Of a stretch of 64,000 nt of DNA, positions 33,301 through 41,336 are shown in pieces. Position 1 is the stretch's first letter. Each line of letters begins with the position of its first letter. A model generated the notes under the pieces. It made no database searches and was not told where the DNA came from. It saw only the letters and a program-made list of their open reading frames with translations. Source of the DNA: Hymenolepis diminuta (lineage: Eukaryota > Platyhelminthes > Cestoda > Cyclophyllidea > Hymenolepididae); assembly GCA_900708905.1 (NCBI GenBank), contig CAADRB010000013.1, positions 690,024 through 754,023 on the forward strand, read 5' to 3'. The translations under genes were made by a program, and so were the position numbers.

Positions 33301-36054
33301 CGGTGCATTCTCAAATCCAACTGTACCCTGTCATTCTACGACCGAGTTCTGCACCATTTCATTGTTCGATTTAAGTACTGCAGGAATAGATTTTGAATTA
33401 ATTCATCGTTACTGAAATAATTAAGGATTCATTAATATATTACTATAAATTTAATCAAAAAGCAAATAATTTTAGCTACCACATTTATCTCGTCCTGCTA
33501 ATCTAACAATGATCAGTTTTGCCCTAAACACCAATCGAAATAAGGGGTTTCACTTGTTTCACTGTTTCACTAAAACAGTTGCCCAGGTACTTTTAGGGGG
33601 AAGTAAAATATGGTGATTGCTTTCTAGAAAATGGAGATTTCTCCCCTATTCCAGTTGTGATTTAGAGCTTTTTGTCTTTTGCACTCTCAGAATATTTGGG
33701 AAATTAGCATCAAGGCAATGGGAAAATAGTTGCGGTAAAGGCAAATTTCTCTCATGAATGAAGGTCTGAATTTCATTGTCATATATTTCAAAAACTAATT
33801 CTAATCCATCTTTTTTTGAAAAGAGCGAATGAAGAAGTACTAAGTCTCGCCTGTTAAGGTTAATTTTGGAGGCCGATCAAATTAAGTTAGATGCTTCCTT
33901 GTCAAATTAGTGATCTACCTAAAGGCTAAGAGGATACAACAGCTTTCCAAATGTGAGAACCAATTCTATTGTAGTGGGATGATAGAGGAAGAGAGGGACG
34001 AGTGGGAAGGAGAAACGGGATTTGGACGAAAAACGATGAATTGTCAGCACTGAACGAGCTGAACTCGGGTCGTCATAAGCACAGCGAATTAAGGAAGGCT
34101 GAGGGTTAACTCGGTTTGCTTTCTTTGTTCGCCAAATGAGCGACCACTAAAAAATCATCATCCGACAATTAGGGCAGCGAAGATACATGCGTCGATAGGG
34201 TTGAATTTAAAATGTCCATCTCCAACTGCACAGGTCCAAATATTGAATGGTCGTACCGAAACTGATTATTAGATCGTTTAGCTGATATATAAGGCGAGAT
34301 TTGCAGCTCGATGTAAATTGTTATTGTTTTCTAAGCGTTAAAATTTCGACGCGCAACATGAAATATTCTGTGAAGTTGGTCAGCTGTCAGATGAAGCAAT
34401 GTTTCATCTGTGTACTCACAAGAATTATGCGAAAACTAGGTATTCAGAGTAAACTGACTCCATGACAACAACATAAAACTCGGGCAACCTATGATGGCAG
34501 TAAAATTTATTGACATCTTTCCGATGTTATTCCGTAATGAATTCGGAGAGTAATAGCTTTACTAAAGCACACTGTTTCTACTTTCAATGCAATAGAATGC
34601 AACGTTTCCACTTTATGAATTCCTTTGTGGAAAAGAGACGAAGTCTTCACCTTCCGTCATGTAGTTTTATGACCGTGTTTAGAGCCTACTTGTGCCTTTA
34701 ATATGTAATTGGTTTCCATGATACATATCTGTTTTAAAATGTAGCGCAGTCTAAAAATATAACCTGGAGTATGGAGTAGTGCTAGGCTATATCTTTCTGA
34801 AGAAATTGTATTTCTTGCGTTTATTATGAGCATGCGATCCGTATTTACCTCCATATTTGATACCTCCAGTTCAGCAAACATTCCCTTTGATATTACTTCC
34901 CGGTTTCATCATTGTATCATTATTTTAACATCAATATTAATTCATTTATTATTGCTTTTAGAATACTCAAAGCGAATCTGTTCGCATTCCCGAGCCTGCA
35001 CCGGTAAGATTATGTATTTATTTATTTATTCGTTTATTTATTAATCTGTTTATCTATTTATTTATTTGTTTTGATATGTTAACGAAACTTGTTTTCCTGT
35101 TATTTTGTATGATGTGAACATTTTCGCCATTTTCTATTATTTCATTATCATTGATGAAAAGTAGAGAAAAGGGATTGTCAATTACTCATTCTAAATCACC
35201 CTGTTTATTTAAAATTATCAAAAAATTTATCTAAAATTATGCACTTACATATAAACTCATAACAACTATTTCATCGGTTAATTACTGTGTTTTAGATTAC
35301 CACAACCACTGTAAAACCATCTTTGGCTGATCATCTTGTCGGAAGGAGCGTAAGTTCAAATCTAATAGCAAATAGTAAGTGGCATTGTTCGATATAATTG
35401 TTAATAATCTACACTTTACACAACAGCTACTGCTAATCGGCCATAATGATCCCCTAAACGGGCAGCTTCGATTCGGTGCCAAATTAAGCGGAGGACATTC
35501 AAGTGCCATTCTCGCTTGTCAGCGAGCTGCCAGACGTTACAATGTCTCCCATATATTCTATCCTCTTATGAACACAGATATGTTTAACATGGACTATGTT
35601 GTACCACCTATGTATCGATATGATATGCCCATCATTAACCTCAGGGTAAGACTGCGATTTTGATTGATCTACTAAAATGCGTGGAATACTGTGAATACCG
35701 CTTCATTTTCTTGTCTAGGGTGAGATTATATTCGACGATTTCATGCACATGGTCAATGGTCAACAGGCCCCAATGGCTACTATATATACATTCGCTGGAA
35801 AAGAACTGAATTCTGATCCTACTGTACCTTGCGCTTGGATAGGAGCAAAACCAATTTATGTGAATGGTGATTACGAATTCGCCGCCCGGTCGAAGTGTCG
35901 CAATTGGCAGTCTCGAGAACCAACAGAGACGGGATTGGCCGTTCACGTACCAATGAACAGCAATGCGACCGCTTTCTTAGACCAATCAAATCTCTACGAT
36001 GAGTCATGTGCTAAAAGATGTAGCATCCTATGCATTCAGATATCGCCAAATTAG
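9265..36054 (+). CDS. Giant secreted multiplexin-like protein: TSPN + novel units + Ser/Thr/Glu-rich tract + trimerisation + endostatin, no collagen helix seen
   Basis: Reconstructed by hand from about 20 exons: 9265-9328, 11609-11880, 12387-12515, 16695-16844, 16926-16994, 17722-17781, 18071-29041, 29397-31229, 31557-31569, 31652-31665, 31973-32014, 32153-32182, 32290-32310, 32383-32466, 32546-32686, 32762-32902, 34962-35003, 35296-35349, 35427-35645 and 35719-36054. Every junction keeps frame with GT-AG borders; the predicted product is about 4,894 residues. Order: signal peptide 1-19; TSPN/LamG-like about 22-228; novel units at about 267-450 and 498-678; Ser/Thr/Glu-rich tract to about 3905; third unit about 3976-4162; more Ser/Thr-rich sequence; a short-exon segment with a Cys cluster; multiplexin trimerisation about 4620-4678; hinge; endostatin about 4711-4894. 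The two ends are typical of collagen XV/XVIII, basement-membrane proteoglycans. The lack of any Gly-X-Y run is the striking departure. Function as a secreted, probably heavily glycosylated trimer is inference. Least certain: the donors at 29041, 31229 and 32466 and the tiny exons. Confidence 0.8.
9329..11608 (+). other. Intron 1 (2.28 kb)
   Basis: Non-coding sequence between the signal-peptide exon and the first TSPN exon. It starts gtatgt and ends ttgcag. No repeat or exon was recognised inside. Confidence 0.7.
11609..11880 (+). CDS. Exon 2: N-terminal part of TSPN/laminin-G-like domain
   Basis: Bordered by ttgcag and gtaatt. It reads SSWDIPFQLNRKYGL at its start and FYFLAIRDPDGVLRFSLSMY at its end. 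The F-x-x-x-A-I-R-D-P-D-G pattern followed by alternating hydrophobics is typical of the thrombospondin-N/LamG sandwich at the N terminus of fibril-associated and multiplexin collagens. It ends in phase 0, matching exon 3. Confidence 0.75.
11881..12386 (+). other. Intron 2
   Basis: Non-coding. Around 12290-12330 it carries a short block ('gagcgaccaataaaaaatca') that recurs with changes near 34135 in intron 16, a possible scrap of a dispersed repeat. Confidence 0.6.
12387..12515 (+). CDS. Exon 3: middle of TSPN/LamG-like domain
   Basis: Forty-three whole codons between tttcag and gtacgt, phase 0 on both sides. It contains RITYRVQLRYNLLD, TIEFPY and SYWRLGVWIKENS. The W-x-x-L-x-V-x-I run fits the central strands of the LamG fold. 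No other reading frame joins both neighbours. Confidence 0.75.
12516..16694 (+). other. Intron 3 (4.18 kb)
   Basis: No Gly-X-Y coding block or other exon was recognised. AT-rich simple sequence occurs near 14820-14850. Open frames at 14388-14753 and 14931-15203 have no family resemblance and no convincing splice context. Confidence 0.55.
16695..16844 (+). CDS. Exon 4: TSPN/LamG-like domain, first cysteine
   Basis: Fifty codons, phase 0 to phase 0, bordered by tttcag and gtagat. It begins INFFTNCPQ and ends SGVESAPMYFQ. The Cys here and the Cys in exon 5 probably form the disulphide that closes the TSPN domain in related collagens. Confidence 0.75.
16926..16994 (+). CDS. Exon 5: C-terminal part of TSPN/LamG-like domain
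   Basis: Twenty-three codons between tttcag and gtaacg. It reads GVLTEFTFHTGQDAIKAPC before the exon end. The G-x-L-x-E-F-x-F then A-x-x-x-C ending resembles the closing strand and Cys of TSPN domains in collagen chains. Confidence 0.75.
17722..17781 (+). CDS. Exon 6: linker
   Basis: Twenty codons, phase 0 on both sides, between ttcatag and gtaagc. Acidic at first, then FDFGFGN. It links the TSPN domain to the giant exon. An alternative donor ten bases earlier is possible. Confidence 0.6.
18071..29041 (+). CDS. Exon 7: giant exon (10.97 kb, 3,657 codons) with two novel units and a Ser/Thr/Glu-rich tract
   Basis: The acceptor is placed at the AG at 18069-18070 after a long pyrimidine tract, because the frame is open from there, matches exon 6 phase, and gives unit 1 the same beginning as units 2 and 3 (NHYFPIIDLSDG; compare NKYFPAIDLTNG). 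An ATG at 18200 lies inside unit 1, so it is not the real start. Two ~185-residue units (18125-18676, 18818-19360) are followed by about 3,200 residues dominated by Ser, Thr, Glu, Asp and Val. Only four Cys occur before the last 30 codons, and there are many N-x-S/T sequons. A degenerate ~155-residue tandem repeat lies at about 26183-27550. A hydrophobic patch (SLLTTFEILLKYL) sits near 21626. The donor is taken as CAG|gtgatg at 29041, the in-phase GT before the stop at 29069-29071. An internal exon this long is exceptional. Confidence 0.85.
18125..18676 (+). repeat. Novel ~185-aa protein unit, copy 1
   Basis: From NHYFPIIDLSDGTVRIFDP to STGHLYGRV. Inside are four related ~50-residue motifs of the form hydrophobic-D/E-x-x-x-G-x-hydrophobic, starting near 18134 (PIIDLSDGTVRIFD), 18302 (TIVVDLGSGDVEFRD), 18449 (TAMVDTWNGKWAV) and 18602 (VLTLEPHWGTVSVYRK). 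I recognise no named domain. Confidence 0.8.
18818..19360 (+). repeat. Novel ~185-aa protein unit, copy 2
   Basis: From NKYFPAIDLTNGTIYLYDP to SDGELYGKI. It aligns to copy 1 throughout with few gaps, including VLMDSEVRDG against ILMDSHVKDG, the Cys in FKICD against FQLCE, and GVYRKSDGELYG against SVYRKSTGHLYG. The same four internal motifs are present. Confidence 0.85.
26183..27550 (+). repeat. Degenerate ~155-residue tandem repeat in the Ser/Thr/Glu-rich tract (three copies)
   Basis: Copies begin near 26183, 26659 and 27111. Landmarks recur in order: a K-L/I-T start, then FKDLGEKS / FEGFGDKS / IGDKYTG, then EENLSKSSESVEVEATSD / EEGLNKSSDSAEFEATSG / EDTGRASESMEVVVSSE, then EETTEEN-like / TKEN / TKEN. 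Spacing is about 476 and 452 bases. Confidence 0.7.
29397..31229 (+). CDS. Exon 8: third novel unit plus Ser/Thr/Glu-rich region
   Basis: The acceptor is ccatag at 29391-29396 and opens in phase 0 with VEDDDDTLTTTTTTEE, then unit 3 (29607-30167), then another Ser/Thr/Glu-rich region with a 222-bp tandem duplication. The GTG at 29625 lies inside unit 3 and is not a start. The donor is taken as ACG|gtaaag at 31229 because it is in phase 0 and joins the next tiny exon; reading through gives a stop at 31314-31316. The unit here is separated from units 1 and 2 by more than 3,000 residues although clearly homologous, so the Ser/Thr-rich tract probably grew between copies. Confidence 0.75.
29607..30167 (+). 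repeat. Novel ~185-aa protein unit, copy 3
   Basis: From GYLIPIVDLSDMAVRIFN to ETGEVRIL. It matches copies 1 and 2 at the four internal motifs: IPIVDLSDMAVRIF, VVISVDLDDGTTSLVD, TIIQVDTFNGRWTVQD and AIAIDGINGIVRTIN. It lacks the Cys present in the first motif region of copies 1 and 2. Confidence 0.8.
30345..30712 (+). repeat. 222-bp (74-codon) tandem duplication
   Basis: A block starting 'agtagtgagtcactaacgg' at 30345 recurs at 30567. Over about 140 bases the two copies differ at only a handful of positions, and the period is a multiple of three, so the frame is kept (SSESLTDSNENQDDLSTESS against SSESLTDSNEDQDDLSTESS). This is a recent in-frame duplication. Confidence 0.85.
31557..31665 (+). 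CDS. Exons 9 and 10: 13-nt and 14-nt microexons
   Basis: Exon 31557-31569 (13 nt; caaacag before, gtaagt after) ends in phase 1. Exon 31652-31665 (14 nt; ttttag before, gtaagt after) restores phase 0. Together they give nine residues, VENQPPQEI. Neither keeps frame alone, so they must be used or skipped as a pair. Strong donors on both support them, but such short exons need transcript proof. Confidence 0.55.
31973..32014 (+). CDS. Exon 11: short Cys-containing exon
   Basis: Fourteen codons, phase 0 to phase 0, between tttcag and gtaatt: LRPDCACLEKLLTP. The two Cys close together and the following exons look like the non-collagenous segment before the trimerisation domain. Reading past the donor meets TGA five codons later. 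Confidence 0.6.
32153..32310 (+). CDS. Exons 12 and 13: 30-nt and 21-nt small exons
   Basis: Exon 32153-32182 (tttgcag before, gtaagt after) gives ELVQKFRENN. Exon 32290-32310 (attgcag before, gtatgt after) gives IKNPDAK. Both are phase 0 and multiples of three, so each could be skipped without a frameshift. Confidence 0.6.
32383..32466 (+). CDS. Exon 14
   Basis: Twenty-eight codons after tttcag, helical-looking (SFLRVVREVIDEYFEKP). The donor gtgggc is weak but in phase 0 and joins exon 15. Reading past it reaches a stop at 32485-32487. Confidence 0.65.
32546..32686 (+). CDS. Exon 15: Cys cluster and start of trimerisation domain
   Basis: Forty-seven codons, phase 0 on both sides. It contains KPNCNCPVNNCSCPTPEPP (four Cys in C-x-C and C-x-C pairs), then SQHILGALKDM, which matches the start of the collagen XV/XVIII trimerisation domain. 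The Cys pairs could form interchain disulphides that lock a trimer; that is inference. Confidence 0.75.
32762..32902 (+). CDS. Exon 16: multiplexin trimerisation domain (NC1)
   Basis: Forty-seven codons between gttgcag and gtaagt. SLAIGSMVYLNAEDMFYLKV then IWRTIDM matches the family pattern of a strand such as 'G-x-x-A-Y-L-x-x-x-E-x-x-Y-V-R-V', which in collagens XV/XVIII forms a compact non-collagenous trimer. This supports assignment to the multiplexin class independently of endostatin. Confidence 0.8.
32903..34961 (+). other. Intron 16 (2.06 kb)
   Basis: Non-coding, gtaagt to ttttag. Near 34135 it contains a block ('gagcgaccactaaaaaatca') related to one near 12295. Otherwise no feature was recognised. 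Confidence 0.6.
34962..35349 (+). CDS. Exons 17 and 18: hinge
   Basis: Exon 34962-35003 (NTQSESVRIPEPAP) and exon 35296-35349 (ITTTTVKPSLADHLVGRS), both phase 0 with clear GT-AG borders. Together they form a short Ser/Thr/Pro-rich hinge between the trimerisation and endostatin domains. In vertebrate multiplexins this hinge is where proteases release endostatin; whether that happens here is unknown. A TTTA-type simple repeat (about 35012-35070) lies in the intron between them. Confidence 0.7.
35427..36054 (+). CDS. Exons 19 and 20: endostatin domain and stop
   Basis: Exon 35427-35645 (acacag to gtaaga) and exon 35719-36054 (gtctag to TAG) join as NLR|GEIIF. Family landmarks: LACQRAARRYNVSH (first Cys), YRYDMPIINLRGEIIFDDF, IYTFAGKELNSDP, the KCRNWQ Cys-x-x-W, EPTETGLA, and ESCAKRCSILCIQI at the end. 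Length (~184 residues) equals that of known endostatins. The four usual Cys are present plus two extra (VPCAW and KRC). The N-terminal His residues that bind zinc in mammalian endostatin are not seen. Confidence 0.9.
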
Positions 36055-36690
36055 AGAGAGGACTATGGTTTGACACTCATATGTTACACTAGTAAATCTT
36101 CTCGTGTTTCTCTCCTCATTTTACACATCCTCTCCACCTTCCCCTACTCTTTCAAATCCGAATTTCCACAACTTTCACACTCGAATTTCCCCCGAAAAAC
36201 ACCTCTAAAACTCCACAACCAACACCGTTTTCCGAGATAAAGAAATATCAAACACTTCAATGATGAAGGTATTGATGATGCTGATGACTTTTAGACTGAG
36301 ATGAACTTGTTAATATCTTTTTTTCAAATATTAGGCTATACATGTGTCGTAATTTGTCCGTGTTCTAGTTTCTATTTCATCTTTATAAATTAATAATTTC
36401 AAATCTGGTTCTATTTAAAAAGACGGCGTAACTCCTTAGGCTTTAGAGATTATCCTACAAAAACGGGAGAAAATAAAGGGACAAAAACAGCGATTGGATG
36501 CTTATATTGAAATAAAACCAGAATTCTATAAAGATAATTAAGTAGCAGGTGTTAGATAGCACGAAAAAATTCCTGAAGGCTCTTTAAAGTAGGACTGAGT
36601 TACAGCAAAATAAATTTTCGTGCTAGCTTGATTACATTTAGTACAGCTCGCTAAGGGACTAATTTTAAGATATTTGAGTAAATGGGAAGA
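36055..36690 (+). terminator. 3' UTR and polyadenylation signals of the giant gene
   Basis: Two AATAAA signals follow the stop, at 36472-36477 and 36511-36516. No coding sequence was recognised before the retrotransposon remnant begins near 36690. Confidence 0.5.
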
Positions 36691-38700
36691 AGTGTCTAGG
36701 ATAGCAGGTTATATAGCGAATTCTCAACTTAATCTGCTTGATCTCGGTCAACTCGGTCTTTTGGATCCGCCCATAAATGCCGTCTGCAATCTTGTGCATT
36801 CTGCTACGTTCATCACTTCATTCACATTAGAGATGATGGTTTCGGGTTATTTCAAGATGATCTCGGTCTACGTAATCACGGTAAAATAGTACTAAAACTG
36901 ATTCCAAATGCTCTACCAGCTTTCCGTCCTAAGCGGTGAGTCCCAATGGTAGTCTTACCTATGGGTAACGAAGAAATTAAACATCTGGAACAAAGAGGCG
37001 TTCTAAAATCCGTTTCTCATTCGAAATGAGCTGCACCTATTGTTATCCACTACCAGTTTCTGATAACATCTCGATACTGAATGGTGGTAAATGCTTTCTA
37101 ATGAGAATGTGTGATTTAGCAGAGGCCTATTTACAAATCGAAGTTGTGTCAGTCACATGAGCTACTAACTATCAACACACATTGTGGTCTATACCAAGAT
37201 ACTAGATTCGGTGTCATTCGGTGTCAAGACACCATCTGCTATTTTTCAACAAATAAGTGGGCCTCTTCGGTAGTGCTGCATATTGGACTACATAATGGTT
37301 GTCGACCGTTCTCTGCAGAAGACTCAAGAACGTGCCAGTGCACTTCCTTAGGGTATTTAAGAGTATGGCTTTCACCATTGCATTGAGAAATGTGGCCTCC
37401 ATTAAGTACCTGATGTGTCTTTAATAAGAATAGCTGTTGTCTGTATCCTGAAAAGCTTCGAGCAATTACAGAAATGCCATGGCTCACGGATATCACCACA
37501 TTACGTTCATCAATGAGTATCATCCATAACTACAGTACATTTATTTCAACACTCCATGATATTCGGGCTCACCTTAATGAGTTGGTGAGATAAGATACTA
37601 AATGGGACTGGTCTCCCAAATGTGAGAAAGCTTTTACAAAGCTAAAGGACACGCTCACTTCTGATGTACTGGTCTCTCATTGCAATCCGAATCTACCAGA
37701 TATACCGGCTGTGGATGCGTTGGTGTGGTTATCTCTTATTTCTTCCCTGATAATTCAGAAAAAGTCATTGTCCTTGCTTCTCTAACTCTTACTACAGAGG
37801 AGAAAAATAACTCCCAATCTGTAAAGGAGTCTTTGACCATCATTTTCGCACTGAATATGTTCCATAAATTACTTTACAGTAGGCATTTAACACTATTAAC
37901 GGATCATAAAACGCTTGTCTCTATCTTTGGATCTAAAAGGGTAATCCGGTTTACACTGCAAGCCGACTTTGGTGTTTGTCGACCATCTTTCTGGTGTATG
38001 CTTTTGATATAGAATAGAATGGAGGAACACGACATAATTCAGACAGAGAGATTATCTTTTTCGTCTCATCTACAACCTGAAATGTCCTGAAAGGAAAATC
38101 GTCATTGCAAGTGTGACAATGGGAAACGATACCCAACACCTGTTATTTGATGCTGAAGGCAAACTTCCAATGACTGCAAGTGATACAAAAATGCCACAGC
38201 TAAAGATTTGGTACAAGGAATGTCATGAAATAAGTTAGCAAAGGAGAGTTAAAATCAAACCAGAAGGGCGATCGTCTACAAATTTATTGACAACGCTGGT
38301 AGTCTGTCTCTGGTTAGTTCATGAATAATGTTTGCAGATCGTGAAGTCATTTCTTCAGGACTCAAGCGAACTGTATCACAACAGTTCGATAGGGAGCATC
38401 CAGGTGTTAGACGCATGAAATCCATAGCACGAACATCTATATACTGGCCTGGAATGGACAAGGGTATCGAAGTAGTTATCCAAAGATGTTCTAAATGCCA
38501 GCAAGCAGGTAGGCCTCCTCCACACCAGGAATCTAGTCCTTACCCTATAAATGCAGTCCCTCGGTTCCGCATATACTTGGATTTTGCTGGACCTGTCAAT
38601 GGTCTCTCATATCTTGTCGCGATAGATTTGCACACGAAGTGGCCTGAAGTTATTTCATCAACGTCCACCACAATCACCAAACAGACTGACACAAACGCAC
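36690..38700 (+). mobile_element. Decayed Gypsy-like LTR retrotransposon (protease end, RT, RNase H, integrase start)
   Basis: Plus-strand remnant. It begins near GYIANSQLNLLDLGQLGL (36710-36763), the segment between protease and RT in Gypsy elements. RT connection pieces lie at about 37440-37690 and RNase H at 37680-38012 (LTDHKTLVSIFGSK). The integrase zinc finger (38328-38510) reads EHPGVRRMKSIAR, WPGMDKGIEVVIQRCSKCQ, and the catalytic core start reads YLDFAGPVNGLSYLVAIDLH. The core ends abruptly near 38690 in unrelated CT-rich sequence, so most of the integrase and any LTR are missing. In-frame stops occur. Its 36893-38273 part is exactly the inverse of window bases 1-1381. Confidence 0.85.
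36893..38273. repeat. Right arm of the perfect 1,381-bp inverted repeat
   Basis: Exact reverse complement of 1-1381 at the segments compared, including the same stop codons. Outside the arm, towards lower coordinates, similarity to the left copy continues but with many differences. Confidence 0.9.
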
Positions 38701-39704
38701 ACTCATCACATCCGCTGGTACGCTTCCCTCTCAGCTCCTTTCTCTCCCATCTCTCTCTCACTCTCACTCTCACTCTCAATCTTTCTAATCCTCATCGTGG
38801 GTTACTCAATACACTTTGACCAACACAACTCCTCATGCTCTACTTTTCGGAACTGTTGTTTGCTGTTGTTATCTGCAACCTATAATCTTAGCTTCAACGA
38901 TCTGATTCCGTTCCATTAGTTCCTACAATTTGGTGATCATCCACTCTTCGGCTCAACAATAATTCCTACAAGTGTATTTTTACGAAATTCAAAACTAGTT
39001 TTCTGGTAGATTTTATCGAATTGCTGGTCATATCTCTATGATATAGTTGTACCTTCTTGTCTGTTCAGTTGAAGACTGATCCAATTGCACTATGCGCTTA
39101 ATAATGCAGTTTGGCGGGAAAAGTAAGCACTGACGATAATGTTATAATGAAACCGCATTAGGAAATTGAACAGTAAACAAAACCGTTTACTCACAAGATT
39201 AAATTCAAATTGTAAGTGAACATTGATTACTGAAAAATTTGTTTGTTTTCACGTTTAAGTAAATTTTGGTATTAAGGATGACAGTAAAGTTGAGGAGTCG
39301 AGTTGTCATTTTTATTAGAAAGGATCGATATTGTTTATTGGCCCTTTTGTACTATGGCGTTTATCGATTATATAATGTGCTCAAATTCGTTGGGGCAATA
39401 TATCTGCCCGACTTGAAATGTTGGAGCCGCTGTTTTAGAGGAAGTTGCCTTCTGTCGATCACTGCCATCTGTCATCCTCTTCTTCAGAAATGGACCTGTG
39501 AGATTTGACCTAACTTGACGAACGCACGTGGTAACCACTGCATTTCCAATTTTTAAATGCACATAATGTATTCCCCTTACGGATCTTCTACAGACCACAA
39601 CATGAGAAAGGACTGTTAGTAAGTAATTGAAATAATCGCAAATGGCACAGTTGTTTTAGCCTCTAAGACTTAATGATAAAGTTTTGAATAAAAATGGAGG
39701 CCGT

Positions 39705-39902
39705 AATTGACAGGCGGTGCATTTGAGTAGGAAAACAAAGAGAGTTTAATATGAGTCACTTGAGCAAGGCCGCGTGAGAACATGAACGCAGATGTACTTT
39801 TAAGTGAAACGAGGCGGTCATAGAAAGTAGGGAATCGATAGGCACTTTTAGACGTGGCAGTTAGGGACTTTGCGTCAAGGGGGCATAAAAGACGTCACTG
39901 GG
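39705..39902 (+). repeat. Dispersed repeat family A, copy 2
   Basis: Closely similar to copy 3 at 41137 over about 200 bases. Both contain 'gagtcacttgagcaaggc', 'cgcgtgagaacatgaacgca', 'aagtgaaacgaggcggtcat' and 'aaaagacgtcactg'. Same orientation as the other copies. Confidence 0.75.
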
Positions 39903-40825
39903 ATGACGTACATGATGTGATCAAGTACATGGGATACTTGATCATTTGGGAATCTGCCAGCTTAACTTACGATCTGATCCACGATTATGATGGCTTTGTA
40001 GCTTTAAAATGATACAACTGATGCTCTCTGATAGATGGCTCCATAGTCATGTGAACGAGGTCTGTTCCTTTCCACAGGTATTTTAAACCGGAGTACTGGC
40101 AGTCAACAAGGCAGCATTAAGCAGCATTAATAAATTATTTTCCATGGCAGAGTCAAACACGTGGGAAGAGAGTTCATTTTTAAGAGGGCTTAGGAGCATT
40201 TTCAATGAGGGTCAGAGAAACAGAGGAAGCTTACTTCATTGAAGTTCCACGAACCTTAGATTATCTGCTTTCACGGTTTGAAGTTTGATGATAAGCATTT
40301 CGTCCTATCGTCATCTCCTTCAAATGAGTAATTAAAATACATGTTCTTGGAGGATTTCACAGCCACTATTTTCCTATAACGTTTGCAGCATCTTCATTAA
40401 ATGAAGAGAACCAAATCACCATCAAAACGAAGCAGTTAATTAAAGAAAGTCGAGACTTTCTCTAATCTTTTTAAAACGTCTTATTGGATATTGATGTGAT
40501 TTCTAGATTCCATTGAATACAAATCGAGTAGACAGTGATCGAACTTTCCCAACATCTCAGAATGATGAGAAAAAACCAAAAATTTTCCTCCTTGTAAACT
40601 CGCTTGCTGGTTACCATGGTTTTTTGGCTTGAGAAACGTTTAATAAATTGACGCAAGGACATAAAATTGTTTCAAGTGTTATTTAAACATTCTGACAGTA
40701 AAATTTATTACGCTGCAACATTTATTATTCTTGCGAGTATTAGTGGTACAGTGATCTCCTACGTGGTTTTCTCATGATAGATGATAATGTCAAGGTAGCA
40801 TTGCCTATCGAAAGGAAGTACGGCG

Positions 40826-40900
40826 ATGTATGTAGTAAATAATACCAAATGTGATTTTTCAGTACTGTTAGATTCTGGACCGTTTTCCCTGTCAAATTAA
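40826..40900 (+). pseudogene. Possible retropepsin (aspartic protease) remnant
   Basis: A short open stretch reads NNTKCDFSVLLDSGPFSLSN before a stop. F-S-V-L-L-D-S-G resembles the D-S/T-G active-site loop of retroelement proteases, but only this loop is visible. It lies between two copies of repeat family A. Confidence 0.3.
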
Positions 40901-41136
40901 ACTGTTGGGTTTAAGCTAACAACTAACGTCTGGCAGCTGAAAACAAATAATAGCAACAACTGTCACCAATCCGTAGCTATTTGAGTAAGAGTTAACAACA
41001 CTTGTGGTGCAGAACGTCAAGAGTTGATTAGACCAAAATGTGTTCAAAGAAGCCACAGCGAGGATTGAAACGAGTAATAGAGAGAGGGAGGGAATGCTGA
41101 GTAAAAGAGGAGACAAGAGGTAAGCGTAGGAGTCCA

Positions 41137-41336
41137 TAACTGACATGCGTGCATATTTGAGTGGAAAAACAAAGAGAGTTTTATATGAGTCACTTGAGCA
41201 AGGCCGCGTGAGAACATGAACGCAGACTTACTTTTAAGTGAAACGAGGCGGTCATAGAAAGGGGGGAATCGACAAACGCGTTTGGACGCGACAGATAGTG
41301 GTTACGCATCATGGAGACAAAAGACGTCACTGCGGT
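41137..41336 (+). repeat. Dispersed repeat family A, copy 3
   Basis: See copy 2; about nine in ten bases agree by eye. The TATA-like box of copy 1 reads 'gacaaaag' here. Confidence 0.75.

Noticed and set aside
9265..36054. Hidden Gly-X-Y collagen exons in the introns
   Set aside because: No run of GGN codons every third position was seen, and all recognised exons already join in frame; short phase-0 exons cannot be fully excluded.
38540..38819. Tail of the integrase frame beyond about 38690 and its antisense frame
   Set aside because: The sequence turns into CT-rich simple DNA with no integrase motif; the frame is open by chance.
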